Source of the DNA: Bacillota bacterium
Lineage (GTDB): Bacteria > Bacillota > Sulfobacillia > JAJYWN01
Length of the DNA: 64,000 nucleotides
Direction: 5' to 3'
Assembly (NCBI GenBank): GCA_021791495.1
Contig: JAJYWN010000068.1
Coordinates: 62,001 to 126,000 of the forward strand
The position numbers were made by a program, and so were the translations under genes. Within the stretch, counting starts at the first letter, position 1. Every line of letters begins with the position of its first letter. Below the pieces are notes generated by a model. The model was not told where the DNA came from and searched no databases. It was given only the letters and a program-made list of their open reading frames with translations. This document shows positions 1-8,080 of this stretch, piece by piece.

Positions 1-1
1 T

Positions 2-115
2 TACCGGTTGACCGAGGAGGGCCGGGTCGTCCTGAGCAGCATGCGGTCCGAGTGGACTCAGCTGGTCGCGGCGGTAAATGGTCTTATTGGAGGAGGGAGC
101 GCCGATCATGTCTGA
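2..115 (+). CDS. PadR-family transcriptional regulator, C-terminal end (5' truncated by window)
   Basis: An open frame enters from the left edge and stops at TGA 113-115. Its first visible residues, YRLTEEGRVVL, match the wing at the end of a PadR winged-helix domain, which is usually followed by a short C-terminal helix as here. The next gene starts inside its last codons (ATG 108) and encodes a HAAS-domain membrane protein. PadR plus HAAS/DUF1700 is a recurrent pair in Bacillota in which the PadR protein represses the pair. Only 37 residues are visible, so the call leans on the neighbour as well as the motif. Confidence 0.7.
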   Translation, partial: YRLTEEGRVVLSSMRSEWTQLVAAVNGLIGGGSADHV

Positions 116-671
116 GCGGAATCCGATGGCGGAACGATACCTGTCCCAGTTTCGGGCAAGCCTGAAGCGACTGCCCGAAGCGGAACGCGGTGAAATAGTG
201 GACGAGATCAGGAACCACATCGCCGAAGCAATGAACGCCGGCGGGTCTTTGGCTGAAGTGCTGGAACGGCTCGGACCGGCCGATAGGCTGGCCCGAGCTT
301 ACATGGCGGAGGCTTTGCTTAGCCAAGGTGAGCCAAACCTGAGTCGTTGGTTGAAAGCCGCGGGTGTTTTGGCCGGCTTCAGCTTGTCAAGCCTGTTTGT
401 TATCCCGGTGCTGGGCGTGTTCGGGCTAGTTCTTCCCTTCGCCAGTGTGTTGGGAGTGATCGCCAACATCGTGCAGTTCATCTATCCTGCCGCTCTCGAT
501 TTCGGTAGCGGGCGCATAGGCACTTACATACCTGGCGCCGACCCCGTTACCACACTGGTTGTGGGGTTGGCCCTCGACGTATTGCTCTGCTTCATTGGGA
601 TTGGAGCGTTTCGGCTGCTGAAGGTGTATATCCGGCTATCCATTAAGACGCTCCGGAATGCCTGGTCATGA
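108..671 (+). CDS. HAAS/DUF1700-like signalling-domain membrane protein
   Basis: This 187-aa protein begins with an acidic/basic helical bundle (residues 8-70, with YLSQFRASLKRLP and LGPADRLARAYMAE) typical of the HAAS (DUF1700) domain. Two hydrophobic stretches follow, at about 85-125 and 155-180. I chose ATG 108 rather than the upstream ATG at 78 because GGAGGAGGGAG lies 9-19 bases before it. The start overlaps the PadR stop by 8 bp, which implies translational coupling. Such proteins are thought to relay signals or assist membrane protein assembly under PadR control; the exact role is unknown. The stop overlaps the anmK start (ATGA). Confidence 0.75.
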   Translation: MSERNPMAERYLSQFRASLKRLPEAERGEIVDEIRNHIAEAMNAGGSLAEVLERLGPADRLARAYMAEALLSQGEPNLSRWLKAAGVLAGFSLSSLFVIPVLGVFGLVLPFASVLGVIANIVQFIYPAALDFGSGRIGTYIPGADPVTTLVVGLALDVLLCFIGIGAFRLLKVYIRLSIKTLRNAWS

Positions 672-1915
672 TGGAAACCCACCTGTTCGTCGGCCTGATG
701 TCCGGCACCTCCGCCGACGGTGTCGACGCAGCCCTGGTAGAGATAGGCCACGAGGTGGCGGGTCGCCTTGACGAGAGGTCCCTGTCAGCGCGCCTGATCA
801 CGTTCAGCAAGACGGCCTATCCCGAGCCACTCCGGCGCGCCATCTTCGACCTCTTTCGTCCCGAAAGCGCTGCCGCCAACGTCGCCGCCGTCTCACAGGC
901 CAATTTCGCCCTGGGTGAGGTTTTCGCTCAGGCAGTTCTCGACCTAGCCAGGGCCGCCGGCGTGAAGCCCGTCGAGATAGCGGCCGTCGGCTCGCACGGT
1001 CAGACCATCTGGCACCAGCCCCGGCCGGCGACGTGGGGAGGGATGGAGGTGACCTCCACCCTTCAGATCGGCGAGCCGGCGGTCATCGCCGAGCGCACCG
1101 GGATCACCGTGGTGGCCGATTTCCGGGTACGGGACATGGCGGCGGGCGGGCAGGGCGCGCCTCTGGTGCCTTACGTCGACTACCTGCTCTTCAAGGACGA
1201 CCGGCTGACGCGCGCCATCCAGAACATCGGTGGTATCGCCAATGTCACTTACCTTCCCGCTGAAGGCGGTGCCGCCACAGGCAGCCCCGACCGTGTCATC
1301 GCCTTCGACACCGGACCGGGCAACATGGTCATCGACGGCGTGGTGAAGGCCTTGTCGGCTGGTCGCGAGACCATGGACCGCGATGGCCGGTGGGCGGCGT
1401 CCGGGAGGGTGCAGGCCGGGTTCCTGGCCGATCTCCTAACACACCCCTATTTCGCCGCCCGCCCCCCTAAGACGACGGGCCGCGAGGAGTTCGGTGAGCA
1501 GTACGCCGCCAAGGTGGTCGCCGAGGCGGCGGCCCGCGGGCTCGGTGCCGGCGATACCGTGGCCACCGTCACCGCCCTCACGGCCCGGACCATCGGCGAC
1601 GCCTATAAGACGTTCCTGCCCGCCCTACCGGACCAGGTGATCCTGGGTGGCGGCGGGGCCCGCAATCCCACGCTGCGGTCCCGCCTTCAGGACGAGCTTC
1701 CGGGGATAGCCGTTACCAGCCACGAAGCCTTCGGTATTCCCGATGAGGCGAAAGAAGCCATGGCCTTCGCCATCCTAGCCGGTGAGTGCTTGGACGGGGA
1801 GCCGAATAACCTGCCTTCGGCCACGGGAGCCCGCCGCCCCGTGGTCATGGGCAAGATCGTTCCAGGCAGGAAGCGCCGGGCATCTGGAGAGATGATGTCG
1901 GAAACTACCTGCTAG
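668..1915 (+). CDS. anmK: Anhydro-N-acetylmuramic acid kinase
   Basis: AnmK phosphorylates and opens 1,6-anhydro-MurNAc to give MurNAc-6-phosphate during peptidoglycan recycling. The 415-aa protein shows the family's ASKHA-fold signatures: GLMSGTSADGVDAAL near residue 9, GSHGQTIWHQ near 108, the VVADFRVRDMAAGGQGAPL segment carrying the catalytic aspartate near 153, NIGGIANVTYLP near 190, and AFDTGPGNMVIDG near 215. Length is slightly above the usual 370-390. ATG 668 overlaps the preceding stop; ATG 671 is an equally possible start. In Bacillota AnmK normally acts with MurQ; no murQ is visible here. Confidence 0.95.
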   Translation: MMETHLFVGLMSGTSADGVDAALVEIGHEVAGRLDERSLSARLITFSKTAYPEPLRRAIFDLFRPESAAANVAAVSQANFALGEVFAQAVLDLARAAGVKPVEIAAVGSHGQTIWHQPRPATWGGMEVTSTLQIGEPAVIAERTGITVVADFRVRDMAAGGQGAPLVPYVDYLLFKDDRLTRAIQNIGGIANVTYLPAEGGAATGSPDRVIAFDTGPGNMVIDGVVKALSAGRETMDRDGRWAASGRVQAGFLADLLTHPYFAARPPKTTGREEFGEQYAAKVVAEAAARGLGAGDTVATVTALTARTIGDAYKTFLPALPDQVILGGGGARNPTLRSRLQDELPGIAVTSHEAFGIPDEAKEAMAFAILAGECLDGEPNNLPSATGARRPVVMGKIVPGRKRRASGEMMSETTC

Positions 1916-1978
1916 AAGCCCTCCTTCGACACGTTTCTTGGAAGGAGATGGAAGGACGCGCCCCGAAGCGCTTCGGGC

Positions 1979-3328
1979 GTGCGCAAGAGGGCAGCTATAG
2001 GAGTCATGGGGGTCATTCTTCTGACGGTCTGGGCGTTCGCCCTGGCAGGCTGTGCCGACGGCACGCCCAAATCGGCAGAGCGCGGCGCGGGAGCCGGAGC
2101 CGCCGCCGTCGCCATCCCTAGCTCCGCCGGGGGCTCTGGCAGCTCCGGTAGCTCCGGCAGCAATCCCAGCGGTAACCCCGTCACCAACCCAGGGTCGCCC
2201 TCTGGTACCAAGGCCGGAGGATCAGACGCCGGCGTGCCGGTCGGGCCATTCACTCCGCCGTCCCCTTCACCGCCATCGGCTTTCGCCGGACCCCTTCCCA
2301 ATCGCGTCAAGACTTTCCCATTGATGTCCTGTCCCGCTCCCGCAGGGAACGGAGGCGGTGCCGGGCTGGCCTGGGTTGAACTCCAAGCCCGCGCCCCCGA
2401 TGGTGAAGATCCGTCCCAAGAGATGCTGATCGATCTTTACGCCCGTCTGGGCGGAGTCCAGGTGAGTGTCCCCCAAATGGCCGTGTCTCTGGCGGAAGAG
2501 GAGTTCATTACCTGGCTGAGTCCGACGAAAGTCCTGCTCCTCGGCAGTTACCTGGCCGACTTCGAAGGGCAAGGCCAGGGCTCCGGGCTGGGACCGGACT
2601 CGGGAACGGGGGCGGTCAAGGCGCTGGACGTCCCCCCCTGGGGCGCGCGAGTCAGTCCCGACGGGTTGAAAGTGGCGTACTGGGGTTACACCGACCCCAC
2701 CGATGGCGCCAAGGGGCCGGCGGTGTACGACCTGAGAACCGGGAAGACCAGGGCGCTCAAGCTGTTTCGGTACGAGGACTGGGGCTTGCCCACTTTCGAC
2801 ATGGGCATCGCCCCGCTGGTCACATGGCTGGACGACAAGACGGTCCTCTTTGACGGCCCGTACCAGCAACTGCCGGCCATCTACCGTGGCGATCTGACTA
2901 CCGGCAAGGTCGGGGTTTGGCGCGAAAAGGCCTGGTCTGTCCGGGCCTCAGGCGACGGCCGGTACGTTTCCTTCAACCACCGCGAGGCATGGCTGGTGCC
3001 GCGGCCCGGCACCGCCTATGCCGTCACGGTCGTGGATGTCGCCGGCGGCGGTTCAACTGATCTGCGGGCCACTGCCCCCACCCTCGGAGCGGCCCTCCTT
3101 TGGGACCGGGGGACGGCGGGACGTTTCGCCCTTGTGGATGGCTCCCGCGTAGCGGCCGGGATCATGCGTGGCAGTCAAGCCTCCCTGGTGGCCGAAACGA
3201 AGGCCGCGGGCACCGTCGTGGGGCTGAGGTTCACCGCTGCAGGCATCAGTTTCTTCGATCTGGAACGGGAGGGCTTCACCCCGACGGCGGTAACCGCGAA
3301 GGTGTTGCTCAGGCCCGCGGCCCCCTGA
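1979..3328 (+). CDS. Secreted lipoprotein with beta-propeller-like body
   Basis: A 449-aa protein with a lipoprotein signal peptide: basic MRKR, a hydrophobic core, and lipobox ALAGC with the lipidated Cys near residue 24. A low-complexity Ser/Gly/Pro linker (about residues 28-105) then spaces the body from the membrane. The body contains repeated short strands such as WLSPTKVLLLG, VSPDGLKVAYWGYTD and WLDDKTVLFDG, reminiscent of TolB/WD40-like propeller blades. No catalytic motif is seen. The start is GTG 1979; GGAAGGA sites lie 25-35 bases upstream, so the start is not certain. Function unknown; probably extracytoplasmic. Confidence 0.65.
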   Translation: MRKRAAIGVMGVILLTVWAFALAGCADGTPKSAERGAGAGAAAVAIPSSAGGSGSSGSSGSNPSGNPVTNPGSPSGTKAGGSDAGVPVGPFTPPSPSPPSAFAGPLPNRVKTFPLMSCPAPAGNGGGAGLAWVELQARAPDGEDPSQEMLIDLYARLGGVQVSVPQMAVSLAEEEFITWLSPTKVLLLGSYLADFEGQGQGSGLGPDSGTGAVKALDVPPWGARVSPDGLKVAYWGYTDPTDGAKGPAVYDLRTGKTRALKLFRYEDWGLPTFDMGIAPLVTWLDDKTVLFDGPYQQLPAIYRGDLTTGKVGVWREKAWSVRASGDGRYVSFNHREAWLVPRPGTAYAVTVVDVAGGGSTDLRATAPTLGAALLWDRGTAGRFALVDGSRVAAGIMRGSQASLVAETKAAGTVVGLRFTAAGISFFDLEREGFTPTAVTAKVLLRPAAP

Positions 3329-3353
3329 TTCCGGACCCTTCTTCCGACGGGGC

Positions 3354-3438
3354 TCAAAGACCCTTCAGGTAGCCACTCACGCAAGTCCGGAGGCAGCAGG
3401 AAGGGCTGATTCCGCTCGTACGGGATGAATGTTCTCAT
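3354..3438 (-). pseudogene. Fragment of an IS1182-like transposase N-terminus
   Basis: On the minus strand ATG 3438 opens MRTFIPYERNQPFLLPPDLR and continues EWLPEGSL. This is the typical first 28 residues of IS1182/IS5-type DDE transposases (pattern F-PY---Q--LLPP-L-EWLPE--L). Similarity ends about 3354, close to the stop of the upstream lipoprotein gene, and no DDE catalytic core follows. It is a decayed scrap. A G5/C5 short palindrome lies just 5' of it at 3459-3473. Confidence 0.6.
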
Positions 3439-3540
3439 GTCCTCCCAGTTCCCTATCTGGGGGTCAGTCCCCCCGGCCCTGTCGCCAGCCTCGACAGTGT
3501 GAACCGTCGTGGCTTCGAAGCTCACCAGGAGGGGGGCAGA

Positions 3541-3790
3541 GGAGGAGAACCGCCAAAACGTGGCACCCTCACCCGCGGAAAACGCTAGGTTTTGTCTTTG
3601 TCAGACTATTGGAGGCCGATTTCCGCCAAATTCTAGCGGTAGCCACGAGACACCCATTAGATTTTGGCGGAAAACCGCCCCAAACTCACCGTCCTAGAGT
3701 GCCAACCGATAAATCTTAGCGATTTGCTTCTGAGACACCGCCAAATTCTGGCGATTCTCGTTCGGAGGATACTCAGACAACTGGAAGTGG
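3541..3790. repeat. Intergenic palindromic TTTGGCGG-type repeats
   Basis: The 3439-3829 spacer has no convincing gene. It carries CCGCCAAATTCTAGCGG at 3623-3639, CCGCCAAATTCTGGCG at 3738-3753, and an inverted relative ATTTTGGCGG at about 3661-3670, plus CCGCCAAAACG near 3550. The copies at 3623 and 3738 share 15 of 16 bases and have self-complementary arms (CGCCA/TGGCG or CCGC/GCGG). A related AATTTTGGCGAT occurs at 19549-19560. They may be remnants of a small repeat family or of an insertion sequence upstream region. Confidence 0.5.
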
Positions 3791-3829
3791 TCTAACTCCC
3801 GACCACGCACCCATTTTCCCGACAGGCTC

Positions 3830-5104
3830 CTACACCGCGCCACCTCTTCCGCCGCGGGCACGGTGACGCCGGCGCCACGGCAAAGTCAGCAAACCGACAA
3901 GGAACCACAGCCCGGCGGCACCGAAGGCTGGGTACAACGTCCCCACCAATGAGGAGAAACCGTACCCGCTGACCGCCAGCGCCGCCACGGTGAAAAACAT
4001 CACGGCCAAGGGATAGGCGCGTCGCCCCTCGCCCACCAGGCGCACGGTCAATCCGTACAGCGACGCTACCGCCGTGGTGTAAACCTCGAGCCATAGGATG
4101 ACGGCGTAAACCACCAGCATGACGGGCCCCATGCGCGCCGCCAGTTGTACCATGGGCACTTCCGCGGATGCCGCCAGCCGCCAGTTCGCCTGCATTGCCA
4201 GGTGAGAGGCCATAGCGGTGCAGAACAATACCCCCCACGCCATCAGCGCCCCCCGGTGGGCCACCGCCGCCCGACGACACGCTCCGGCCAGGGGAGCCAG
4301 CACGCCCATGGCCAGGAGCAGGTTATAAGCCACGTACAGAAAAGCGGAGACTGGCCACCAGGGAGCGGGCCGGAAGGTGGCTGGATCAGGGGGAACTTCC
4401 TCTGATGTACCGGGGGTCAAGGGGCCTTCGGTCGTAGCTGGCTGGACGGCCGGCGGCGGGACTCGGCCGAAGGGTGCCAGCCCGTCCACAGCGCTCCACA
4501 ACGGGGTGGCGGACCCGGCTGTCGTCGTCCCGGCTGGCCCGGAGAACCCGGCCGGCCCGGCGGGGGCGCGGGCGCCTCCCAGAGACACCCCGCACACCAG
4601 GAAAATGACGACGATCATGGCCATAACCACGGACGTGTTCACGCGGGTGATACCTTTCAGACCGGTCAGATTGGTGAGCGCCGTCATGATGGCCATAAAG
4701 GCCGCTCCCACCCAGGCGGGCCAACCGAACTCCTGTTGCAGCACAGCGCCGCCCGCCGCGATCATCACGGCCAGCCCCCCGAAGAACATCGCCGCCACGA
4801 TGAGATCCACGAAGGGAGCGGCCACCCGGCCACAAGCCTCCCTCAGTATCTCATGGTAGGACGTGACCCGTTTGGAGTGGCTGATGGCGATGGCCTGGGC
4901 ACCGGCAAACCAGAAGAGCACCACAGCCAGTAGGAGACCGGCCCCACCCCGAGGGCCATAAGAGGTAAAGAAGCGCAGGAGTTCCTGGCCGGATCCAAAT
5001 CCGGCGCCAACCACCGTTCCCACCATGGTGGCGCCGAAGGCCAGGACGCCGGGGCCCGCGCGACGATAGCCGCCGCCGCCATTGTTGGTCTTGCGCATGT
5101 TCAA
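3830..5104 (-). CDS. ykvI: YkvI-like polytopic membrane transporter
   Basis: A 424-aa protein with about ten to twelve hydrophobic segments. The first opens with ATMVGTVVGAGFGSGQELL near residues 25-45, the hallmark of the YkvI family (COG3949), distant relatives of amino-acid/sodium symporters (APC superfamily). A proline/alanine-rich hydrophilic loop near residues 180-235 is longer than expected for the family. Substrate is unknown in all members I know of. ATG 5104 is used, with no strong Shine-Dalgarno. It diverges from the polysaccharide deacetylase gene across 109 bp. Confidence 0.8.
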   Translation of the reverse strand: MNMRKTNNGGGGYRRAGPGVLAFGATMVGTVVGAGFGSGQELLRFFTSYGPRGGAGLLLAVVLFWFAGAQAIAISHSKRVTSYHEILREACGRVAAPFVDLIVAAMFFGGLAVMIAAGGAVLQQEFGWPAWVGAAFMAIMTALTNLTGLKGITRVNTSVVMAMIVVIFLVCGVSLGGARAPAGPAGFSGPAGTTTAGSATPLWSAVDGLAPFGRVPPPAVQPATTEGPLTPGTSEEVPPDPATFRPAPWWPVSAFLYVAYNLLLAMGVLAPLAGACRRAAVAHRGALMAWGVLFCTAMASHLAMQANWRLAASAEVPMVQLAARMGPVMLVVYAVILWLEVYTTAVASLYGLTVRLVGEGRRAYPLAVMFFTVAALAVSGYGFSSLVGTLYPAFGAAGLWFLVGLLTLPWRRRHRARGGRGGAV

Positions 5105-5213
5105 AGCCTACGAACGAGCCGCGTCAGGCAGAACCTTGAACGCGTCCCAGGCAAAGTCACTGCGTGTGGAAAGCTAGACAAGTCGAAACCAGGTCGGGTC
5201 GGAAAGGTGGGAA

Positions 5214-6203
5214 GTGTGGGACATGTGGGGCGCGCGGCGTTGGGCCGCGGTTTTGACTGTCTTGGCGGTACTGGCCGGCGTTCTGGGCCTGATGAGCCTG
5301 CGCCATCCAGAGCTATTTCGCCTGCCCCTGGCCTGGCGCCCGCCCGTTTCCTGGCGGCTCCGGTCACCCCTGGTCACGCCGGCGCCGGTACCCGACCCGG
5401 GCCGGCCGTCGCGGGTCGGCGATGTCAAAAGACCGCCCGAAGCGATGCAACTCAAAGCTCACCAGGACTACCCCGGGCTGGTCTTCGCCCACGGCGACCG
5501 CCGGACGCCCGTCGTGGCGCTGACCTTCGACGATGGTCCGGACTCGACTTACACACCCCAGGTGCTGGATGTCCTGAAAGCAAAAGGGGTCCCGGCCACC
5601 TTCTTTTTCGTTGGCGAGAACGTGCTCTCCCATCCCGACGTGGCCCGTCGCGCCGTGGCCGAGGGGCATGCCATCGGTAATCACACGTGGGATCATCCAC
5701 GGCTCATACGGGCCAGCGCCGCCGCCATAGGGTCCGAGTTGGACCGGGCGTCAGCCTCGCTGCAACAGGTGATCGGGCAGACGCCATCCATCTTCCGCCC
5801 GCCCTATGGGTATCTGAGTGCGGACATACGTGCCGAGGCGCAACGGCGCGGTCTGAAGATCGTCCTGTGGGACGTGGATTCCCTGGACTGGACCAGCTTG
5901 CCGGAGGAAAAGGTGCTGGCGCATGTGGTGCCGGCCGTGGTGAATGGGTCCTTCATCCTCCAACACTCCTTCTCAGGGGGTCCCACGGAAAACCTGATGG
6001 GGAGTGTACAAGCGCTGCCGCTCATCATCGACCAGTTGCGGGCCAAAGGTTTCCGGTTCGCCACCGTCACGGAGATGCTGGGAATGACCGGAGCGCAGCC
6101 TACACCGGGGCCAGCGCCGGCGCCGACGCCGGCTCCCCAGCCCGCTCCGGGCCCCCTACCGGCTCCGCCGCCTTCTCCCAACCCCTTTGGCCCGATAGAA
6201 TAG
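5214..6203 (+). CDS. Polysaccharide deacetylase (NodB domain), secreted or membrane-anchored
   Basis: A 329-aa carbohydrate esterase family 4 protein. An N-terminal hydrophobic helix (about residues 8-27) is an uncleaved anchor or signal peptide. The NodB domain spans about 95-285, with motif 1 TFDDGPDSTYT (Asp-Asp base and metal ligand), motif 2 HTWDHPRL (H-x3-H metal ligands), motif 3 RPPYGY, motif 4 DVDSLDW and the C-terminal ILQHS motif. It likely removes acetyl groups from peptidoglycan or another cell-surface glycan. A Pro/Ala-rich tail from about residue 295 resembles a wall-spanning or disordered linker. GGAAAGGTGGGAAG precedes ATG 5214; ATG 5223 is also possible. Confidence 0.9.
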   Translation: MWDMWGARRWAAVLTVLAVLAGVLGLMSLRHPELFRLPLAWRPPVSWRLRSPLVTPAPVPDPGRPSRVGDVKRPPEAMQLKAHQDYPGLVFAHGDRRTPVVALTFDDGPDSTYTPQVLDVLKAKGVPATFFFVGENVLSHPDVARRAVAEGHAIGNHTWDHPRLIRASAAAIGSELDRASASLQQVIGQTPSIFRPPYGYLSADIRAEAQRRGLKIVLWDVDSLDWTSLPEEKVLAHVVPAVVNGSFILQHSFSGGPTENLMGSVQALPLIIDQLRAKGFRFATVTEMLGMTGAQPTPGPAPAPTPAPQPAPGPLPAPPPSPNPFGPIE

Positions 6204-6315
6204 ACCGTGCGTTGGGCTACTTCGGGCCGGGTTTGCGGGACAAAGCAAAATATAAGCCCAAAACCTAATAAAGTTAGAAATAAGGTTGTAGCCTAATAAT
6301 CCCTTCTGTCCAGCT

Positions 6316-7140
6316 CTAGACCTTCCCCAGGGGTGCTTCCCTGACTGCCTGGACGATCTCCCGCAGATCGTCCCCCGAACCCGTGTAGACCAAGTTCCCC
6401 ACGACCACGGTGTCAGCCACCGCCGCCATGCGCCGCGCCTTCTCCGGGGTGTCGATGCCCCCGCCGTAGAACAGGTGCGCTGATTCCAGTCCCGCTCGTA
6501 CCTCTTCTACCAGGTATTCGTCCCCGTATGCCCCACTGTACTCGAGGTAGATGATAGGAAGGCGGAAGAGCCCCTCGCCGGCCTTGGCGTAAGCCAGCGC
6601 CTCACGGGCGGCCAGCGCCGTTCGCACCTTGGTCAGCCGCCCGACGGCCGACTGAGGGTTCAGTACGACGTAACCTTCCGGACACAGGACGGACCAAGGG
6701 ATGGCGCTCGCCGCCCCGCCGGCGCCGTCTCCGGCCAGCCGCAGGTATTTTGCCAAGGCCTCCTGGTGGGCGCCCACCACCCACCTGGTATCCCCGGCAT
6801 TCAGCACCACCGGGATGAAGAAAGCGGCTGGCCCCAGCACCAGGCATTCAGGGGACGAGACTTCGACCACCACGGGGAACGGCGCACCGGCCAGCGCCTG
6901 TAGAGTCGCCGACACCTTGGCGGACGAAAGGCCCTGCGTCCCGCCGACGACGGCCGCGTCGGTCCCGCAGTCCAACACTTCCCGAAGGCGGTCTGGCGAC
7001 AGGGGCCGGTCGGGATCAACCTTGATTACGTGCCGCCAGCGGCGCCAGCCCTCCCAGAAATGGGTAGCGCCCGCGCTCTTGCCGCCGTCGCCGGCACCTT
7101 GTCGGTCCGCTCCTTGGTTCACCGCTCCGTTCCTTCCCAT
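6316..7140 (-). CDS. pcrB: PcrB-type heptaprenylglyceryl-phosphate synthase family protein
   Basis: A TIM-barrel prenyltransferase of the GGGPS/PcrB family, which couples a polyprenyl diphosphate to sn-glycerol-1-phosphate. Motifs include WRHVIKVDPDRPL near residues 34-46, VVGGTQGLS near 63, IIYLEYSGAYGD near 190 and the phosphate-binding YGGGIDTPEKA near 221. At 274 aa it is about 40 longer than B. subtilis PcrB because of an N-terminal extension of about 30 residues. That extension overlaps the 3' end of a decayed tnpB, so part of it may not be native. Archaeal-type lipid synthesis is not implied; Bacillota use this enzyme for minor ether glycerolipids. Confidence 0.85.
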   Translation of the reverse strand: MGRNGAVNQGADRQGAGDGGKSAGATHFWEGWRRWRHVIKVDPDRPLSPDRLREVLDCGTDAAVVGGTQGLSSAKVSATLQALAGAPFPVVVEVSSPECLVLGPAAFFIPVVLNAGDTRWVVGAHQEALAKYLRLAGDGAGGAASAIPWSVLCPEGYVVLNPQSAVGRLTKVRTALAAREALAYAKAGEGLFRLPIIYLEYSGAYGDEYLVEEVRAGLESAHLFYGGGIDTPEKARRMAAVADTVVVGNLVYTGSGDDLREIVQAVREAPLGKV

Positions 7141-7666
7141 GGACCCATTTGTTCCGTTCCGCCAGACCTACCCAAACCTACGCAAACGTATTTTTGGCGC
7201 TGGCTTCCTGCTTCAGCGGGGCCGGTTTCACGCCGGTCGCAACCGGCGCCAGCGCCTTCCCCTCCACAGGCAGACACCGTGGAACTCACGGCGTAGGCGG
7301 CCAAATTCCGGGCCGCATTCAGATCCCGCTCATGGTATGTGCCACAGACCGGGCATGTCCAATGCCGCGCTGATAGCGGCATTTCTTGCCGGATTCCGCC
7401 GCACACTGAGCACATCTTGCTCGAAGCGAACCAAGGATCCGCCACCACCACGGTCCCGCCACGCCGCCTGGCCTTATACTCCAGTTGCCGCCGGAACTCG
7501 AAGAAGCCCATATCGGCGACGGAACGGGCCAGGTTGATGGTTTCGGAGCATGCCGTGCACGTTGAGGTCCTCGATGCAGAATGTTTGCGATACGCGCATG
7601 CAGTCTCGCCAGTTTCGTGCGCGCCTTGTGCCGGTTGCCGGAACCTTTCTTTCTTGCGCGAGAGGC
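7119..7666 (-). pseudogene. tnpB: Decayed IS200/IS605-IS607 TnpB (C-terminal half)
   Basis: The minus strand carries TnpB signatures split over frames. KARTKLARLHARIANI (about 7576-7640) lies in one frame; IEDLNVHGM with the RuvC-II glutamate follows in another; then come MGFFEFRRQLEYKARRRGG, the zinc finger MCSVCGG...CPVCGTYHERDLN, and RuvC-III Asp (RDLNAARN). A one-base slip lies near 7515-7530, and the RuvC-I half is absent. The tail includes ACGGEGAGAG, a common TnpB C-terminal signature. TnpB is the RNA-guided nuclease of these elements; this copy cannot be functional. Its stop lies inside the pcrB N-terminal coding region. Confidence 0.85.
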
Positions 7667-7944
7667 TCCGCGAAAGACCGAACAGCTGTTCGATAATCCG
7701 ATTATAACCTTACTCTTTCCCGGGGTCAACAGAAGGAGGGCGGCCTTGGCGACCGCCCCCCTAGGCAAACTCCGGTTGATCACTGTATCTCTGACGTCTC
7801 ATCTGAAAGGGCCTTTGTAATACCGAACACCGCATACTTGACTATCACCTTAGAACGCCCCCGGCCGCGGCGACCAGCCTTCTCCACGAAGACAGCATCT
7901 TTAACAGCATCATCTCCAGGAAGGAGGCGCAGAAGGCCAACTCC

Positions 7945-8080
7945 CGCCCTCTCCCAAGCAGGTGTTGACCGCCGGAGGTGCGCTTCGGGATCAAGCATCC
8001 CCCACCTCCCACCGGCGCAGTGTCGCGATCGACACGCCTAGCACCTTCGAGGTTTCGCCTATCCCAACTAATCTCTGCAT
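7945..8080 (-). pseudogene. tnpA: Decayed IS607-type TnpA (MerR-like N-terminus), frameshifted
   Basis: Minus-strand ATG 8080 opens MQRLVGIGETSKVLGVSIA and TLRRWEVGDA then stops. Shifting frame restores LIPKRTSGGQHLLGR. The combined pattern (IGE-SK-LGVS--TLRRWE-----PKRT-GG) is the MerR-like DNA-binding head of IS607-family serine recombinase TnpA. The serine recombinase domain is missing. Order and strand (tnpA upstream of tnpB) match an IS607 element, supporting one decayed transposon over about 7119-8080. The segment 7667-7944 between them holds a GGGCGG/CCGCCC hairpin near 7738-7757 but no recognisable gene. Confidence 0.65.

Noticed and set aside
2267-2869. Long minus-strand frame inside the lipoprotein gene
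   Set aside because: Shadow of a real plus-strand gene that has a signal peptide and lipobox.
3429-3719. A 96-codon plus-strand frame in the spacer after the lipoprotein gene
   Set aside because: It runs through the palindromic repeats and the reverse of the transposase scrap; no motif or credible start.
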